Positions 43,397 through 55,923 of a stretch of 64,000 nt of DNA are shown one piece after another. The DNA comes from Trametes villosa. Its lineage: Eukaryota > Basidiomycota > Agaricomycetes > Polyporales > Polyporaceae. Within the stretch, counting starts at the first letter, position 1. Each line of letters starts with the position of its first letter. A program made the position numbers and the translations under genes. Under the pieces are notes generated by a model, which ran no database searches, was not told the DNA's origin, and saw nothing but the letters and a program-made list of their open reading frames with translations. The DNA lies in the NCBI GenBank assembly GCA_002964805.2, contig PUDQ02000033.1, forward strand, positions 1,674,001 through 1,738,000. The letters are read 5' to 3'.

Positions 43397-46300
43397 CTAC
43401 GAGGTGAAGATGGACCGCGCGACCTGTACGTGGGAGAGATGATGAGCTACTGTGTATGGCGCTGAACGAGCATACGTACGTTCTCGAGGAGGAGGGTGAC
43501 CTCGGGCGCGACGTTGACGAAGTCCTGCTGCCTGAACTGGTACTTCGGGTTCCGGAGGAGCTCGATGAACGTCACCAGAGCGCCCCAAGGGTGCGGGCGA
43601 TGGACGAGGAAACGCTCAAGCAGGACTCTAGTCATGACCTCCTTGAAGTTGTCCGCCTCAATCTCGTGGAACAGGTACAACATGAGCGAGGTGAACCAGT
43701 GCGTGTGCGCGTTCGGGTAGCGCAGGTGAAGAACCATCGCACTGAGCAGGTGGTATTGGCCTACATCGGGTTGAGTGAGTATGATTCTGAGAGACTGATC
43801 GATGATACATACCTTCCACGTCCAGGTTCGTCGCCAAGTAGTGGATGGCCACGACGCCGGGGTCCGTAGGAACAAACAGCGGACCCGCGCTGCGCGCTCT
43901 AGCCTGGGCGACCGACGACACTCCGATGTACATGATGAGGGAATTGAGGAGAGACAAGTTGTAGGTCTCAGCCGCGCCGTCCTGCGCCGGAACCCGGAGA
44001 CGATCCTTCAGGGAGCTCAGGAAGGTCGGCTGGGAGTTCCTGTTCAACAGGTACTGGTCCAAATACCCCTTGAGATCACCCGCACGGAGGCCCGCTGCGA
44101 AGTCGGAGAGGATGGGAGGGGTGGGGCCCATCTCGGGGATAGACTCGAAGTCGATGTCGGGGAGATGGGGGTCGGGGAGGATGATGTTCGGGGGGTAGGC
44201 GCTGAGGATGATGTTGCGGAGCTGAATGCAACGCGGGGGGATGACGTCGCAAAGTGAGAAGTAGTATTCGGCGAGGAACTCGGGGAAGTCGTGGAGGAGG
44301 ACGAGGAGAAGGCGGAGGGTGCCCCTGTACAGATCCCTCCCAGCCGGCTGCAGGTCAGCCGACTTGAGGAAGGGACCCAAGAACTTGAAGAGCGAGAGGA
44401 GGAGCTTGTAGAAAGCGGACCAGCCCTCGCGGTTGTCGGACAGGAGCAGTTTTGGCATGAAGAGGCGGTGGGAGATCAAGCTCATCCACGAGAAGGCGAA
44501 GCCCGGGAAGTAGGTCGGCTGAAGCGAGCTGAACGTATCCCTGAACTCGATGTTAGTGACGAACTTCGCATACACAACATGGAGACACTTACCCGATAGC
44601 CAGCAGGAGCTGGAAGTACGCGGTGCCGAGGCTGCTCTCGATAGAGTGGAGGTCGTTCAACAGGCTCGAGAAGAAGCGGAAGAACGGCTTCTGCTGGAAG
44701 AGCGGGCCCTGCTCCTCATGCATGTTGGCGAGGACCAGCACAAAGATGGACAAGATCTTGGTCAGGTAGTGAACCTTCGCCTGGTCGTTGTTGACCCCGG
44801 ACGCGTCACCGTGGTACTTGATGATGTACACGATCAAGCGCGACATCGCATCCAGAGCCTGGAAGGCGAACCCGAACTCCCCTGCGTTGACGTGCTTGAT
44901 GTAGCTGTTGACGCTCGACTCTGCGCAGACGCGGAAGAAGAACGAAGACGTATCCTCGGCCTTCAGGATGCCTTGGCGAGTGAGCTGCGTGATGTACGGC
45001 ACGAACGACTTCTCCGGCGAGTGCGACCGCTGGTAGATGCTGACCCACTGCTGGAACCAGATGAAGAGCTTCTCGCGCAGTGTCTCGGACTCCGGCTTGA
45101 CGGAAGGCTGGCGGATCGGCTGGTTCTCCACAGCTGCCTGAGCCGGACGACGAACGCCACGTAGGTCATCGAGGAGACGCAGCACTCTGTAGCACGGCAT
45201 TTAGTAACGTATGACCGAGTGCTTAGTATATTACTCACTCGTCGTTCGCCTTGTTCGACTGCGCAAGCTGGGTGAGGATCTCGAGCGAGTAGTTGAACTG
45301 CCCTTGGGTTGCCAGCGGGGGATCGGCTGCAAGGCACTCGCGGACAAGACCAGCAGCGAAGGTCTGCAGGCTGGGCCTCGGGTCCGTGTAGAGCTGCTTC
45401 GCGAGCTGCTGGTCTTCTTGGGTGATCGTGACCAGACCGCTGCGTAACAGCGTAATTGTGACGGGAACGTTGAACTTGCGCTAATCGAACGTTCAGTAAA
45501 AGGCTGCTGGAGCAGGAGTGTCGACTTACCTCATCCTCGGCGTACACCAGCCAGGTGATGGCCTCTTTGGCGACGTCTTCGAACGAGTGGCAGAGCTGGT
45601 CCAAGAGAGCGACGTAGATCTCGCGTCCAAGCTGAGATGGCGTCTTGTAGAGGAGCTGCACGATCTTCTGGGACATGAGGAGAGGCGTGCGAGTCCGGTC
45701 GAGGGAGTCGACGGCGAGGAAGAGGATTTGGCGGACAAGGTGGCGAACCTCGTGGTTGGGAGGGAGGGCGGCGAGAGAGGTGATGGGGAGTTGGAGAAGG
45801 ACGGCCTCGAGGTCCCTGACGAGAGCCTGCGGGACGGTTTAGACGCATATATGGAGCAAACGCACACAGAACTCACGTTGAAGCGCTCCATTGCCTCCTG
45901 GGGTCGCAGGAGGTTCGAAGCGGGTTGCTCCGGCATAGGCGAAGGGCTGTACAACGAGGGGAGTTGGTCATTACGCGTATACGACGCGGTCGAGTTGGGA
46001 CGGCTGGTGAAGCCGCGCTTGGGCTCGTCTGAATGTATTGCGGTGAGTACACCATCGCCTGACAATCGACTGGAACTTACTGTAGTCCTTGAACTCTTCG
46101 TATACGCGCATCTGACCGGCCTGGACGCCACCGACTTTGATGCGCAGCGGGTCGGGCAAGGAACCGACGATGGAAGACTGCATGTTGGCGGGGTCCCAGA
46201 ACGACTGACCAGGGCGTTGCTTTGCGAAGGGTCAGCTGGTCGCACACTATTTGGGTGGTCCGCACTGCACTCACCTCCCTGTGACGCCTACGAAGCTCGT

Positions 46301-49300
46301 AGGCGGTCGCAAAGCCTTCGTCGACGTCGATAACCGCTCGGTCCATCGCTGCCTTCTCGATCGCACTGCACGCAAGCTCGATGTTGTCCTGAACTAGAAG
46401 GAAGATGACTTGGTCCGGGACCATTTGCTGAGCGCGAATGAGTTCATGTACGTGGGCCTTACACGCTGGTTGATCAACTTACCTCCGTGAAGCCAAACTC
46501 GTTGAGGAAGTGGCGCATGTGGCTACCGAGGTTGCCCTTCAGCGGCTCCTTGCAGGTGACGAGAGCGAGGCTGCCGGCCAGCTTCTGCGCCATGAGATGC
46601 CCAGCCCTGCGCATCTTCTCCTCGCTCGCCTCTGTGACGAAGTCCTTGGCGACGAGCTCACGGGTCGAAATCCCAGCGATAGTGACAGACCGCTCGACGA
46701 CCGGGAGGATGATCTGAAAAACAGCGTCAGCCGTATACAAGGGTGTCTCAGTGCAAGACCGCGTACCTCTCGGACGGCGCGGTCGATAGCCATATGCACT
46801 GCACGTTTGAAGGAGGGGTTCGTGTTGAGGGGAGCGAGCTGGGGACTGAACGTAACCTGAGGGAGGACGCTCGACAGGATGTTTTCGATGTGGGCACCAA
46901 GAACGCGCTGCGTCTCCGACGGGCTGGACGGGCCTAGAGGTAACACCTGAGCATCTGCTGGGGTCTGCGCGGTAGGGTCGTACCCACCCATAGGCAGGGA
47001 GTCTATGTCGCCGACGTAGTCAGGGAGGGGAGGGCCGGAGAGGGAGTCGGTGAGGGGGCGGTTGCGGAGGATGGTGGTGGCCTGCATGATGTCCAGGTCG
47101 ACGTCGAGCGCCTTGAAGAGCATCTCGATCTCGAACTTCAAGTTCAGCTTCAGCTCGGCGAAGTGGTACAGCTCGGTGAGGAGGCTGATGACGGCCATCA
47201 ACCAGGGGTTGGGTGGCCTGAAGACCTTGGACCGCGCAGCAGGCTCCAGGGTCTTGCACACGAAGGGAATCGCGACGATGAGCCTTCCATTGTCGAAGCC
47301 CTCGATGAGAAGATCCTTGAACGACAGCTGCTTGTGCTTGATCGGCCTGTCCCGCGCCAAGGTGATGCTTCCCAGCCAGGACGCCACGTTCTTGAGGATG
47401 GCGCGCTCCGAGCCCTGTTGCATCGTCTTCTCCGAGTTCAGCAGGATCGCCGACTTCACGAGCGTCTCGTGCAGAATGAAGCGGAACAGCGGCTGGACGT
47501 TCAGCGCGTCGAGGAACCGCAGGTACAGCTGGTGGTTGTTGGGCTCGGTGCTAACGCGCTGATCCACGAGATAGTTGGCGAACCACCTGCAGTACTGTTC
47601 CTGGAACTGCCCCTTCATCTCTGACAGCTTCGCGTCGAAGTTCGACGGCGCAAGGTTGTTTACGATGAATAGGATCCTGTCCGAGACCTCCTCAGGCGGC
47701 GCCTCGGGCTCCCCTTCCAGCTTCTCCAGTTGGATCGCCGTGAACACCGGCGGCGCCTCGGGCAGCGGCGCAGCTTGCAGGGTCCGGAGATCGGCTGAGC
47801 TGCTGGTGCCGTCGCCATTCGCCAGAGCGCGCTGAATGATGACGGCAAGGTCCGGGCGGGCTTCGAGAAGGTGGGGAATCTTGAGGAGAGCCTGGCAGAG
47901 GGGTTGCCATTCGGCGAGTCGCGATTCGAACCGCGACAGAGCCTGCAGCCCGAACTTGAAGAGGTTCGTCTCGGGAGGGCAGCCCAGAGCATCCAAAACA
48001 TAGCGAATGGCGATACCCAGAGGGATGAAGTCCACGAGCTGGTACTGGATCAAGGAGCCAAAGAGGTAGCCAGTCATGGCGAGTTCGCGAGGAGGATAAC
48101 AGTGCTGGAAGAACTTGTACTCGTCGAACAGGAAGTGGAGCATGCACGAGAAGATGTCGTGGTCGCGCGGGTTGCTGGACGCCTTGTTGCGCTGCAGCAG
48201 CTTGATCACCTCGTCGATAGTGATCTGCTCGTCGTACATCTGCTTGTAGATGCTGTCGACCTCGGTCTCGATCTCCGCAGAGTAGCTCACGACAGCGAAA
48301 CCGGGCTCCGTGTCAGAACCGGGGATGAGGTTCATCAAACGAGGGTGGATCTGGAGGCAAGCGTTACGGACTTCAAGACAGTAGTCAACGTCGCTCTCGT
48401 GCATGATGGCAGAGCTGTAGCAAGATATTTCAGAGTTCGTTCATTGTTATAAGGCGCATACACATACCTGTTCCGCAGCACACGCAAGAAGATGGTGATT
48501 GTCTGCGGTGAAAGCTGCATGGTACGAGGGTCAACCGGGGGGTCAGACACTCGTTGAGCCTTCTCGCTCTCCATCTTGAGATCCAGGAACGCGATAACCG
48601 CATGCAAGAAGTCTGCTCCGTGTGCCGACACATTGTCCGCGAGCCACTTGTCGAGGTTGAGATACTCGCGACGAGATGCCAGAGCCGCCACATCGAGCGC
48701 AAACGTGAATGGCCGGACTTCCAGCAATGAGTCGAGAATCTATGAGGACGGTGTTAGGTATCAGGAAAGGTCGAACAAATATGAAGACTTGCCTTCAGGT
48801 CTTGGGCGACGTCCAGTATTCTCGTGATGTTCAGGGGGCTCTCCTCGTAGAAGTCACGGAACGCGTTGGTGAGGTACGTGGGCTCGATCTGCCAGATCCT
48901 CATGAACACGAGCTGGTGGTTGGGATGTCCGGCCAAGAACATAGCGAGGAGTCGCTGAGTGTACTCCAGGCGGATCTCATTCCAAGACGTTTGCTATGCG
49001 AGGGTTAGAACCTGCTATTGAATAGTGGCGCGATTGACTTACTGGTACTTGCAGCAGGCCCATATGGACAAGTTCCGCACTGATCTTGACGGCTTTGTCG
49101 AGCATCTCACGCACCACATTCTCCACGTCGGGGTTCTTCAAGTCCGCCGCTTGCACTAGCACCTCGAACAAGTCCAGCGAGTTCCAGGTATGACCCTGCA
49201 CATTAGCAGCGAGGGACTTGATCGTGGGGCTAGCACCAGCTACGTCCTCAACCGTGACGATCTTCCGGCCAGGAAGGTTGACGAAGTTGAACGTGTCAGC

Positions 49301-50630
49301 CGGAAGAGAAAGGAGGGCGTCCAGCAGGCGGAGTTGGTAGAGGGTGTTCGACCACAGCTGCCAGAAGCCGGTCACCGCGTGCTGGTTGTCGTCGCGTGGC
49401 GCATTCATGAGGATGGCAATGAGAAGCTTCAGCGTTGCCGTGTCCACGCCCTGCCGGTCAGGCATGTCGAAGGCCTTGATTGCTGCGGCCCAGTTGAGTT
49501 CGCCATTCTAGTGATAACGGTCACATCAGTACGCTGTAAGAATTTTGAATCTCGTGGTACGCACCAAGCTGCTCAGCGCCCGGACAACAGAACCAACATC
49601 AGGCAGATGTGTTCCCTCCGACGCTAACCTTGCCAGTGCAGTGATGACTTCGACCAACTGGGCGTCCGTGGGTGGGTTGCTTTCTGTGAGACCGAATCTC
49701 ACGAAAAGCGCACGGGCGACGTCAGGGTCCCCAGTGACCTCAGAACCCAGCTGTACCAGAGCCTGCACAAGCGACGTCCCGGGAGGAAGGCTGCCCAACA
49801 GAGGTCAGCCGTGATGAACTTGAGGCGCTTCTTCGAACATGCGCCGGAGACGTACCTCAGACTAGGTAAGATACGCTGCAGGATTGGAGAGACGATTTCC
49901 GAGCCATACTTGGCCTGCGCAGCAAGAATCAGAGCCTGCCGCTGAGTCGCATCCAGGACCGGCGCATCCAAGGGAGGCTCCGCCAGCAGGTTAGACAGCA
50001 GTTTGGCAACCTGATTGGGGCTCAGATCGGCGTGGTCGAAGGAGGGATGCTGGCACAAAGCCAACACTGCGTTCTCGAAGTCCACCCGAATGACTGTCGC
50101 CGCCTGAGCTGCGAGTTCTTTACGCGTGGGAGCGGCGAGAATCGACGACGCCAAGATGAGCCTCTCCAGCGGCCTGAGCCCTATGCGATCGGCAAACTTG
50201 ATGAAGTCGAAGTTGCGGAAGACATCCCCCTCGCCGCGATCGATGCCATCTCGAAACCTGTCGGCAAGGAAGGGGTCGCGTGCAAGACGTTGGGTTTCTT
50301 GGACTAGCAGGCGGAATGTGAGGGCGGCGGATTGGTCGAACGCGGCGGGGGAGGCGGTGGAGGTGAGTCGGCTGTGGGAATGGACGATGAGGCGGCGGAT
50401 GAAGTGGAGGTACGTGTCAATGCCATGCTGCTCCGACAGCTGCATACGCGCAAATCAAACATGGGTACGAACGTCAGCAAACCTCGCAAAAGACGTCGGA
50501 ACGCGCATATACGCACCGAACGGATCTCCACTTGATTCCTCTCAAAATTGTCCTCCGTAAGCGTCGAGAGAAGAAAGACGATCTGGGCTTTGACGATGGT
50601 ATGTATGTTGGGACTGGCGGTGCCGTCCAT
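43397..50630 (-). CDS. NOT1: CCR4-NOT transcription complex subunit 1 (NOT1/CDC39)
   Basis: Scaffold of the main cytoplasmic deadenylase; about 2,050-2,100 residues. N-terminal HEAT part from MDGTASPNIHTIVKAQIVFL. MIF4G domain that binds CAF1 at about 47700-47080 (FIVNNLAPSNFDAKLSEM; QEQYCRWFANYLVDQRVS; NPWLMAVISLLTELYHFAEL). DUF3819/CAF40-binding domain at about 46850-46490 (NPSFKRAVHMAIDRAVRE; ISTRELVAKDFVTEASEEKM). C-terminal NOT1 superfamily homology domain from about 44560 (PTYFPGFAFSWMSLISHRLF; LVLLHDFPEFLAEYYFSLCD; RFLVHRPHPWGALVTFIELL). The last exon (43397-43423, VARSIFTS) is joined after LLLEN by a 56-nt intron (43424-43479). Ignoring it gives a false ending MLVQRHTQ. The frame is open upstream to 50741, so the start could be up to 37 residues earlier. 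Confidence 0.96.
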
Positions 50631-51363
50631 GGCAGGCGTGCGCGCCCTGGCTGAGGCCTCCGTCATCCGTCGACCGGCGGGGCCGCTGCCAGAAGCCGTT
50701 TTGAAGGGTTTGGAAAGGGGAGAGGGTGAACTGAGGGACAAGACAGACCGAAGTCGCCTTGAACAGCGAGCAGAGAGCCTTTACAGAAGCTGAGTGACAG
50801 TGAGCACGCGTCCCACACTTCAAGCTCCGCTTCAATCCCAGTGGCGGCAACTCCCCACGCCCGTCCCGGTCTCAACGCCTCCAACTCTCGTGAACACCCT
50901 CCGAGCTTTGATATGCCCTGCTTGTGTACTACCCCCGCGTTCCATGTATGAATACCTTTGTGTCAATGGACCTGCAACTTCGCTGCTCAACGTGCAAAGT
51001 CTCGGAGCCCCACCTGGTAGCGCGCGTCTGGCAGTGCCTGAGTGCACGCGTGCCGCGTGGTCCCCGTGAGTCGCGACTTGCGAGGATTGAGCTTGACGTC
51101 GTTCGTCTCGTACACTTCCGCAAACTCGCTGTGCTTTCTACACCTCCGAAGACTCGGGTTATTGGAGGATTCACTAGCTGTGCGACACCCCCTTGGTCAG
51201 ATTATACTCAACGCCAGCGCCAGTGCGCCTATAAAATCGGCTTGTCGTTCCCGTGGGCCATAGTGAGTAGATCCCACGACCATATGGACTCTTCCATGCG
51301 TTTTGGATATCATTAACATAGAGTTGTATCGCTCCCGTCAGTCTCCCACAGAAAAGACGCGAT
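50631..51363. promoter_or_regulatory. Divergent region NOT1 / unknown gene, with TATA box
   Basis: 733 bp. On the plus strand TATAAAA (51230-51236) is preceded 65 bp upstream by ATTGG (51161-51165, inverted CCAAT). A short upstream ORF (ATG at 51285, about 10 codons) lies between the TATA box and the assigned start of the next gene. Confidence 0.55.
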
Positions 51364-52033
51364 ATGATTCCGACCTCGGAGGAAAACGGCCTTGCTAGGG
51401 ACACTTACACTGGCGCTTCTACCAGCGTAGAAGTTCGTGAGCGGCACAGAGCGTATGATTTGCGCTAACCGCGTCATAGATTGACTGTCCAGAGGACATC
51501 ACTGGGCTGGAGAGGATTATGTTGGTCGCCCAAGGAGACTTGCAGCGACTACTCAGGTACGCTCTTTACCACCCCATCATAGCTCTTCATGTCTCATCGG
51601 GCACCATTATGCTCCTACCAGTGCTTTCTTCGGAAGAACGATTACAATCGAGTGCATATACTCCGACACAGGTTCACGGAGCACCTGTGCATCTCCACAA
51701 ACCCCCATCAAGCAAGCGCGCCAAGTACATCTCAAGTGCGGCACCCGTGTCCTCTGTGTTGCGACGTCCTCAGTTACGGTCACCTCGCCCGAGTGCGAAA
51801 GGCTACTCCTCGACGAACGCTTTGCTCTGGGCCAGATCTTCAGACACCTTCGACGCTATCCGGACTTTTCGCTGTTAAGCGTCGCCGCTCAGACTGTCGG
51901 CGGCAAGCGCGAACTGAGGAGGACGTACAAGCTCGAAACAGACGGCATCTTGTGCGAGATCCTCGAGGTCTTCCCAGATCGGGACATGTTCTCCTTCGGA
52001 GAAGCATGGCTAGACCAGGACTCGCAGGGCTAG
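51364..52033 (+). CDS. Uncharacterised fungal protein, possible chorismate-lyase-like fold
   Basis: About 185-190 residues in three exons: MIPTSEENGLARDTYTGAST (exon 1, ending with SVE), IDCPEDITGLERIMLVAQGD plus LQRLL (exon 2), and a long last exon from SAFFGRTITIECIYSDTGS. The first donor is GTTCGT, the second GTACGC. The last exon alternates strands and turns, with RQVHLKCGTRVLCVATSSVT, SPECERLLLDERFALGQIFR and YKLETDGILCEILEVFPDRD. Runs such as LDE..ALGQIFR and TDG..CEILEVFP recall the antiparallel sheet of chorismate pyruvate-lyase/UTRA-like proteins, but I could not match catalytic residues, so this is only a fold-level guess. TATA box and CCAAT lie upstream. It has no signal peptide or TM segment. 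Confidence 0.68.
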
Positions 52034-53328
52034 GCTACCACAGCCGATATAGACCGCGGCAAGTTCAGCTTTTCACCCCCGCAGATCAAACCCGGCCCCA
52101 CCATAGACCACCCACACCCAACTGCTTCTCCACATGGACTTAGATGTATGTAGACAATCACGAACGCAACTTAGTACCTTCATCCAAGGACAGTCAGCGT
52201 GCCCCTCCCCCTTTTTAAGTGGTCTCCAAGCCTCAAGAACATGGGGAGTTGGAACTTGCGACGATGCTTCTTTGCCACCGTAATTCTATGTTCGTTCCCG
52301 CGGCAACTGGCGGATTGCTTCTTAGCAGGTGCGGTCCGGCCTTCGCCCATCACAACCTTGATACATTACTGACCGACTGACAACTGCCTCAGGGCTGGGG
52401 CCGTCCAAGGCGGAGAAATGCATACAGTACGGCCACGCGTGGTCTTCCAAGGAGAGTTAGGTAGAAATCGACCTGGCCCTCTCCCCGGCATTATACAACG
52501 CCTCCCGGCCACAGGTGAACCATCCCGCTCGGAGCGACATCTCTTCACTCTAGGAATTACAGCAGCGCGGGCGGGCGGGTTGTCAATGTCCGCCCTCACC
52601 CGTCAATGCCAAGCGTGCGCACCACGACGGCGTTGACGCCGCCCCCAAAGCACAATTTACCTCCGCAAAAGCTGTGCAAGACCATCGTCCTGATGCGTCC
52701 GCGGACCTCTGGACTGGAGTCGGGTGCAGCAGCCCTGCGCCATCATTGAACGTGGGTCCACCGCTTGCTGGCACGGGCCCGCCGGCGTCGATCGTAAACG
52801 AGCGAACTGACACGGCCCATCAGCGCAGCGCACAGATGCGGCGAAGGACGCGCCGTCGCCCCGCGCGCGTCAGCCGCGGCAGCACAGAGACGAGGGCTTT
52901 TCGCCGACCCGCCCGCCTTGGGCACCCGGGCGCGCTCCCACGGCGCGAGGGCATTTCGCGCGAGCGTCGCAGGGGCTGCGCCGAGGCTGCACGAATGCTG
53001 GTGCGTCGCGAGACAGCCGCAAGCGGCCGGGGCGGCGCGCGACGGCGGCGGCGAGAGCTCGGCTATGCCGCGGTTTGAGGTCGCGCGGTGCGACGCGTTG
53101 ACGCGAAGTGGGGAGTGCGCGTGGCTTGGCACGAGCGGGGGTGCACGCTATAAAGGCGAGGCGGGGAGGAGGAGCGGATCAGCACGTTCAGTCTTCCGTT
53201 CCTTGGATTCCTGGCAGCTTAGTATCCCTTCGCGTCGCGCCTCTCTCTGCCTGTTTTTCTTCAGGCTTCTTCTGCTCTTGCTTCTTTACACTTTTTAGCT
53301 TCTTTCCAAGGGTAGAATTGGGACCGCG
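52034..53328. promoter_or_regulatory. Laccase upstream region
   Basis: 1.3 kb. TATAAA at 53149-53154 is directly preceded by TGCACGC (53142-53148), a match to the fungal metal-response consensus TGCRCNC. A second match, TGCGCAC, lies at 52616-52622. The stretch 52850-53090 is extremely GC-rich with CG dinucleotides. The 175-nt leader after the TATA box is pyrimidine-rich. No coding sequence is supported between 52034 and the laccase start. Confidence 0.6.
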
Positions 53329-55452
53329 ATGACTGGGCTCCGTCTTCTTCCTTCCTTCGCCTCGCTCGCTGTGGTGGTGTCGCTCGCGCTCAACACCTTC
53401 GCGTCCATCGGCCCCGTGACCGACCTCACGATCACCAACCAGGATGTCTCGCCGGATGGCTTCACTCGTGCGGCCGTCGTCGCGAACGGCGGTGCGCCGG
53501 GCCCGCTCATTGCGGGCAAGAAGGGCGACCGCTTCCAGATCAACGTGGTGAACAAGCTGTCGAACCACACCATGCTCAAGTCGACCAGCATTGTGAGTGC
53601 TCCACAAGCTACATACAGGAGAAGACTGCGCTGACGCACATACGCGTTTCTCGCAGCACTGGCATGGCTTCTTCCAGAAGGGCACGAACTGGGCGGACGG
53701 CCCGGCGTTCGTGAACCAGTGCCCGATCGCTACCGGCCACTCGTTCCTGTACGACTTCCAGGTTCCTGACCAGGCTGGTATGTTGTGACGGATCATATAA
53801 ACTTGCATACGCTGACGAGTATTGCAGGCACTTTCTGGTACCACAGCCATCTGTCGACCCAGTACTGTGACGGTCTGCGCGGACCTTTCGTCGTCTACGA
53901 CCCGAACGACCCCCACGCCAACCTCTACGATGTTGACAACGGTTGGTCTTCCTAAAGCCCTGCTCTTAGCAGATCATTGACTTTTGTTACCAGACGACAC
54001 CGTCATCACTCTCGCTGACTGGTACCACGTCGCTGCCAAGCTCGGCCCAGCCTTCCCGTAAGTAGAGTTTTCACTATCCAGAAGTGCTTCTGCTGACGGG
54101 TGGTTCGTGTTATGCAGCCCTGGCTCGGACGCAACTTTGATCAACGGCCTTGGGCGCACGTCCGCTACCCCCAACGCGGACCTCGCTGTTATCAAGGTCA
54201 CTAGCGGGAAGAAGTAAGCACTCTCGTTGCGTACCTTCTCGGGTAATCGCTCACAAGCTATCGTACAGGTACCGCTTCCGCCTGGTCTCCCTCTCCTGCG
54301 ACCCGGCGTACACCTTCAGCATCGACAACCACGACCTCACCATCATCGAGGCGGACAGCGTGAACACGAAGCCGCTCGTAGTCGATTCGCTGCAGATCTT
54401 CGCCGGCCAGCGCTACTCGTTCGTGCTCGACGCGAGCCAGAAGTCGGGCAACTACTGGGTGCGCGCGAACCCGCTGTTCGGCACGACGGGCTTCGCGGGC
54501 GGGATCAACTCGGCGATCCTCCGCTACGACGATGCGACGCCCGGGGAGCCGACGAGCGAGCAGGGGACGTCGAAGAAGCCGTTGAAGGAGACGGACTTGC
54601 ACCCGCTTGAGTCGATGCCGGTGGTGAGTGCTATCAGCTTTTGCTCGTCGGTGAAGTGCTCATGTGGTGTATCCAGCCCGGAACTGCCGTCTCGGGTGGT
54701 GTTGACAAAGCTATCAACTTCGCCTTCAACTTCGTACGTACAACCGCTCGGTCCCTCCTGGGGGTGCAGCTGACAGGTAGCTGCAGAATGGCACGAACTT
54801 CTTCATCAACGGCGCCACCTTCCAGCCCCCCACCACGCCCGTTCTGCTGCAGATCATGAGCGGTGCGCAGGACGCCAAGGACCTGCTGCCGTCTGGCGAC
54901 GTCTACTCCCTACCTTCGGACGCGACGATCGAGCTCACGTTCCCGGCCTCTGCGGGTGCTCCTGGCGCTCCTCATCCCTTCCACCTGCACGGTGTGAGTA
55001 GCCCAGACTATACTTCGACCATGGGAGATGGCTGATAGTATTATAGCACACCTTTGCTGTTGTACGCAGCGCGGGTAGCACGGAGTACAACTACGACGAC
55101 CCCATCTGGCGTGATGTTGTCAGCACTGGCACTCCCGCTGCCGGCGACAACGTCACGATCCGCTTCAGGGTGAGCTGCGTCGGTCTTGCTGGTAATGCAC
55201 CCGTCTTCTGACAAGGCCTCAGACCGACAACCCCGGCCCGTGGTTCCTCCACTGTCACATTGACTTCCACTTGGAGGCCGGCTTCGCGGTGGTCATGGCC
55301 GAGGACATCCCCGACACCAAGCTTGCTAACCCCGTTCCCCGTGAGTATACTCGCCTTGCTCGTCTCAGCCCGGTGACTGATCATGACCCATCACAGAATC
55401 GTGGTCGGACCTCTGCCCGATCTACGATGCCCTCGACGTCAACGACCAGTGA
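53329..55452 (+). CDS. lac: Laccase, class-3 (high redox potential) multicopper oxidase
   Basis: Secreted phenol oxidase (EC 1.10.3.2), about 520 residues with 10 or so introns. Signal peptide [21 protein letters not shown], mature start near IGPVTDLTI. All four copper-binding blocks are intact: [20 protein letters not shown] (L1), [20 protein letters not shown] (L2), HPFHLHGH (L3) and [20 protein letters not shown] (L4). The residue ten positions after the T1 cysteine is Phe, the axial non-ligand typical of high-potential polypore laccases. The C-terminus [16 protein letters not shown] has the disulphide Cys and the usual length. Several NxS/T sequons are present. The TATA box at 53149 and metal-response-like element fit regulation by copper. 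Close similarity to Trametes/Polyporales laccases is what suggests the host order. Confidence 0.97.
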
Positions 55453-55923
55453 ACACACTTCACGAGCCTGCTGACGCCTCCCTTGCCCACGGATTCGCTA
55501 TTGCCTCGCTCTTACGGATTTCCTATTGCGCACACCCCGCTCTTCCCTCTCTCACACTACGGTCTCTTCGTGAACATGGACTTTGCACGGACTTCGGATG
55601 GACTGTAGATAGTTTACAAGCTGTATACTCGAATATTGACTTAATCAATGGATGGTAGTGGTGTTTGACCTCCAACTACCGTTGCCCGAGGCTAAGACAT
55701 TTTAGAGCGTGACAGTGCTAGCTAGTATGTGGCGGATGTTGTTGAGATGCTTCTTCTCTGCGACTCGAAGGTGGTGCAGCGCGCGCTCGAAGGTGGCCAC
55801 GATGTGACGTGCGCGAGGCGTGAATGTGACTGATCGCGTTCCATTACTCTAACGCGTCAGCTGCTTGTCTCTCTTCCTTCGCCCTCGACCACCACCTCCT
55901 CTCCAGCTCACCCAGCACTCGCC
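55453..55923. other. Intergenic region laccase / MCMBP
   Basis: 471 bp: 3' flank of the laccase followed by a pyrimidine-rich stretch (55868-55920) immediately before the next start codon. Nothing else recognised. Confidence 0.4.

Noticed and set aside
52674..53078. 134-residue Arg-rich frame upstream of the laccase
   Set aside because: Falls in the very GC-rich promoter. Composition is what random GC-rich DNA gives, and it ends just before the TATA box.
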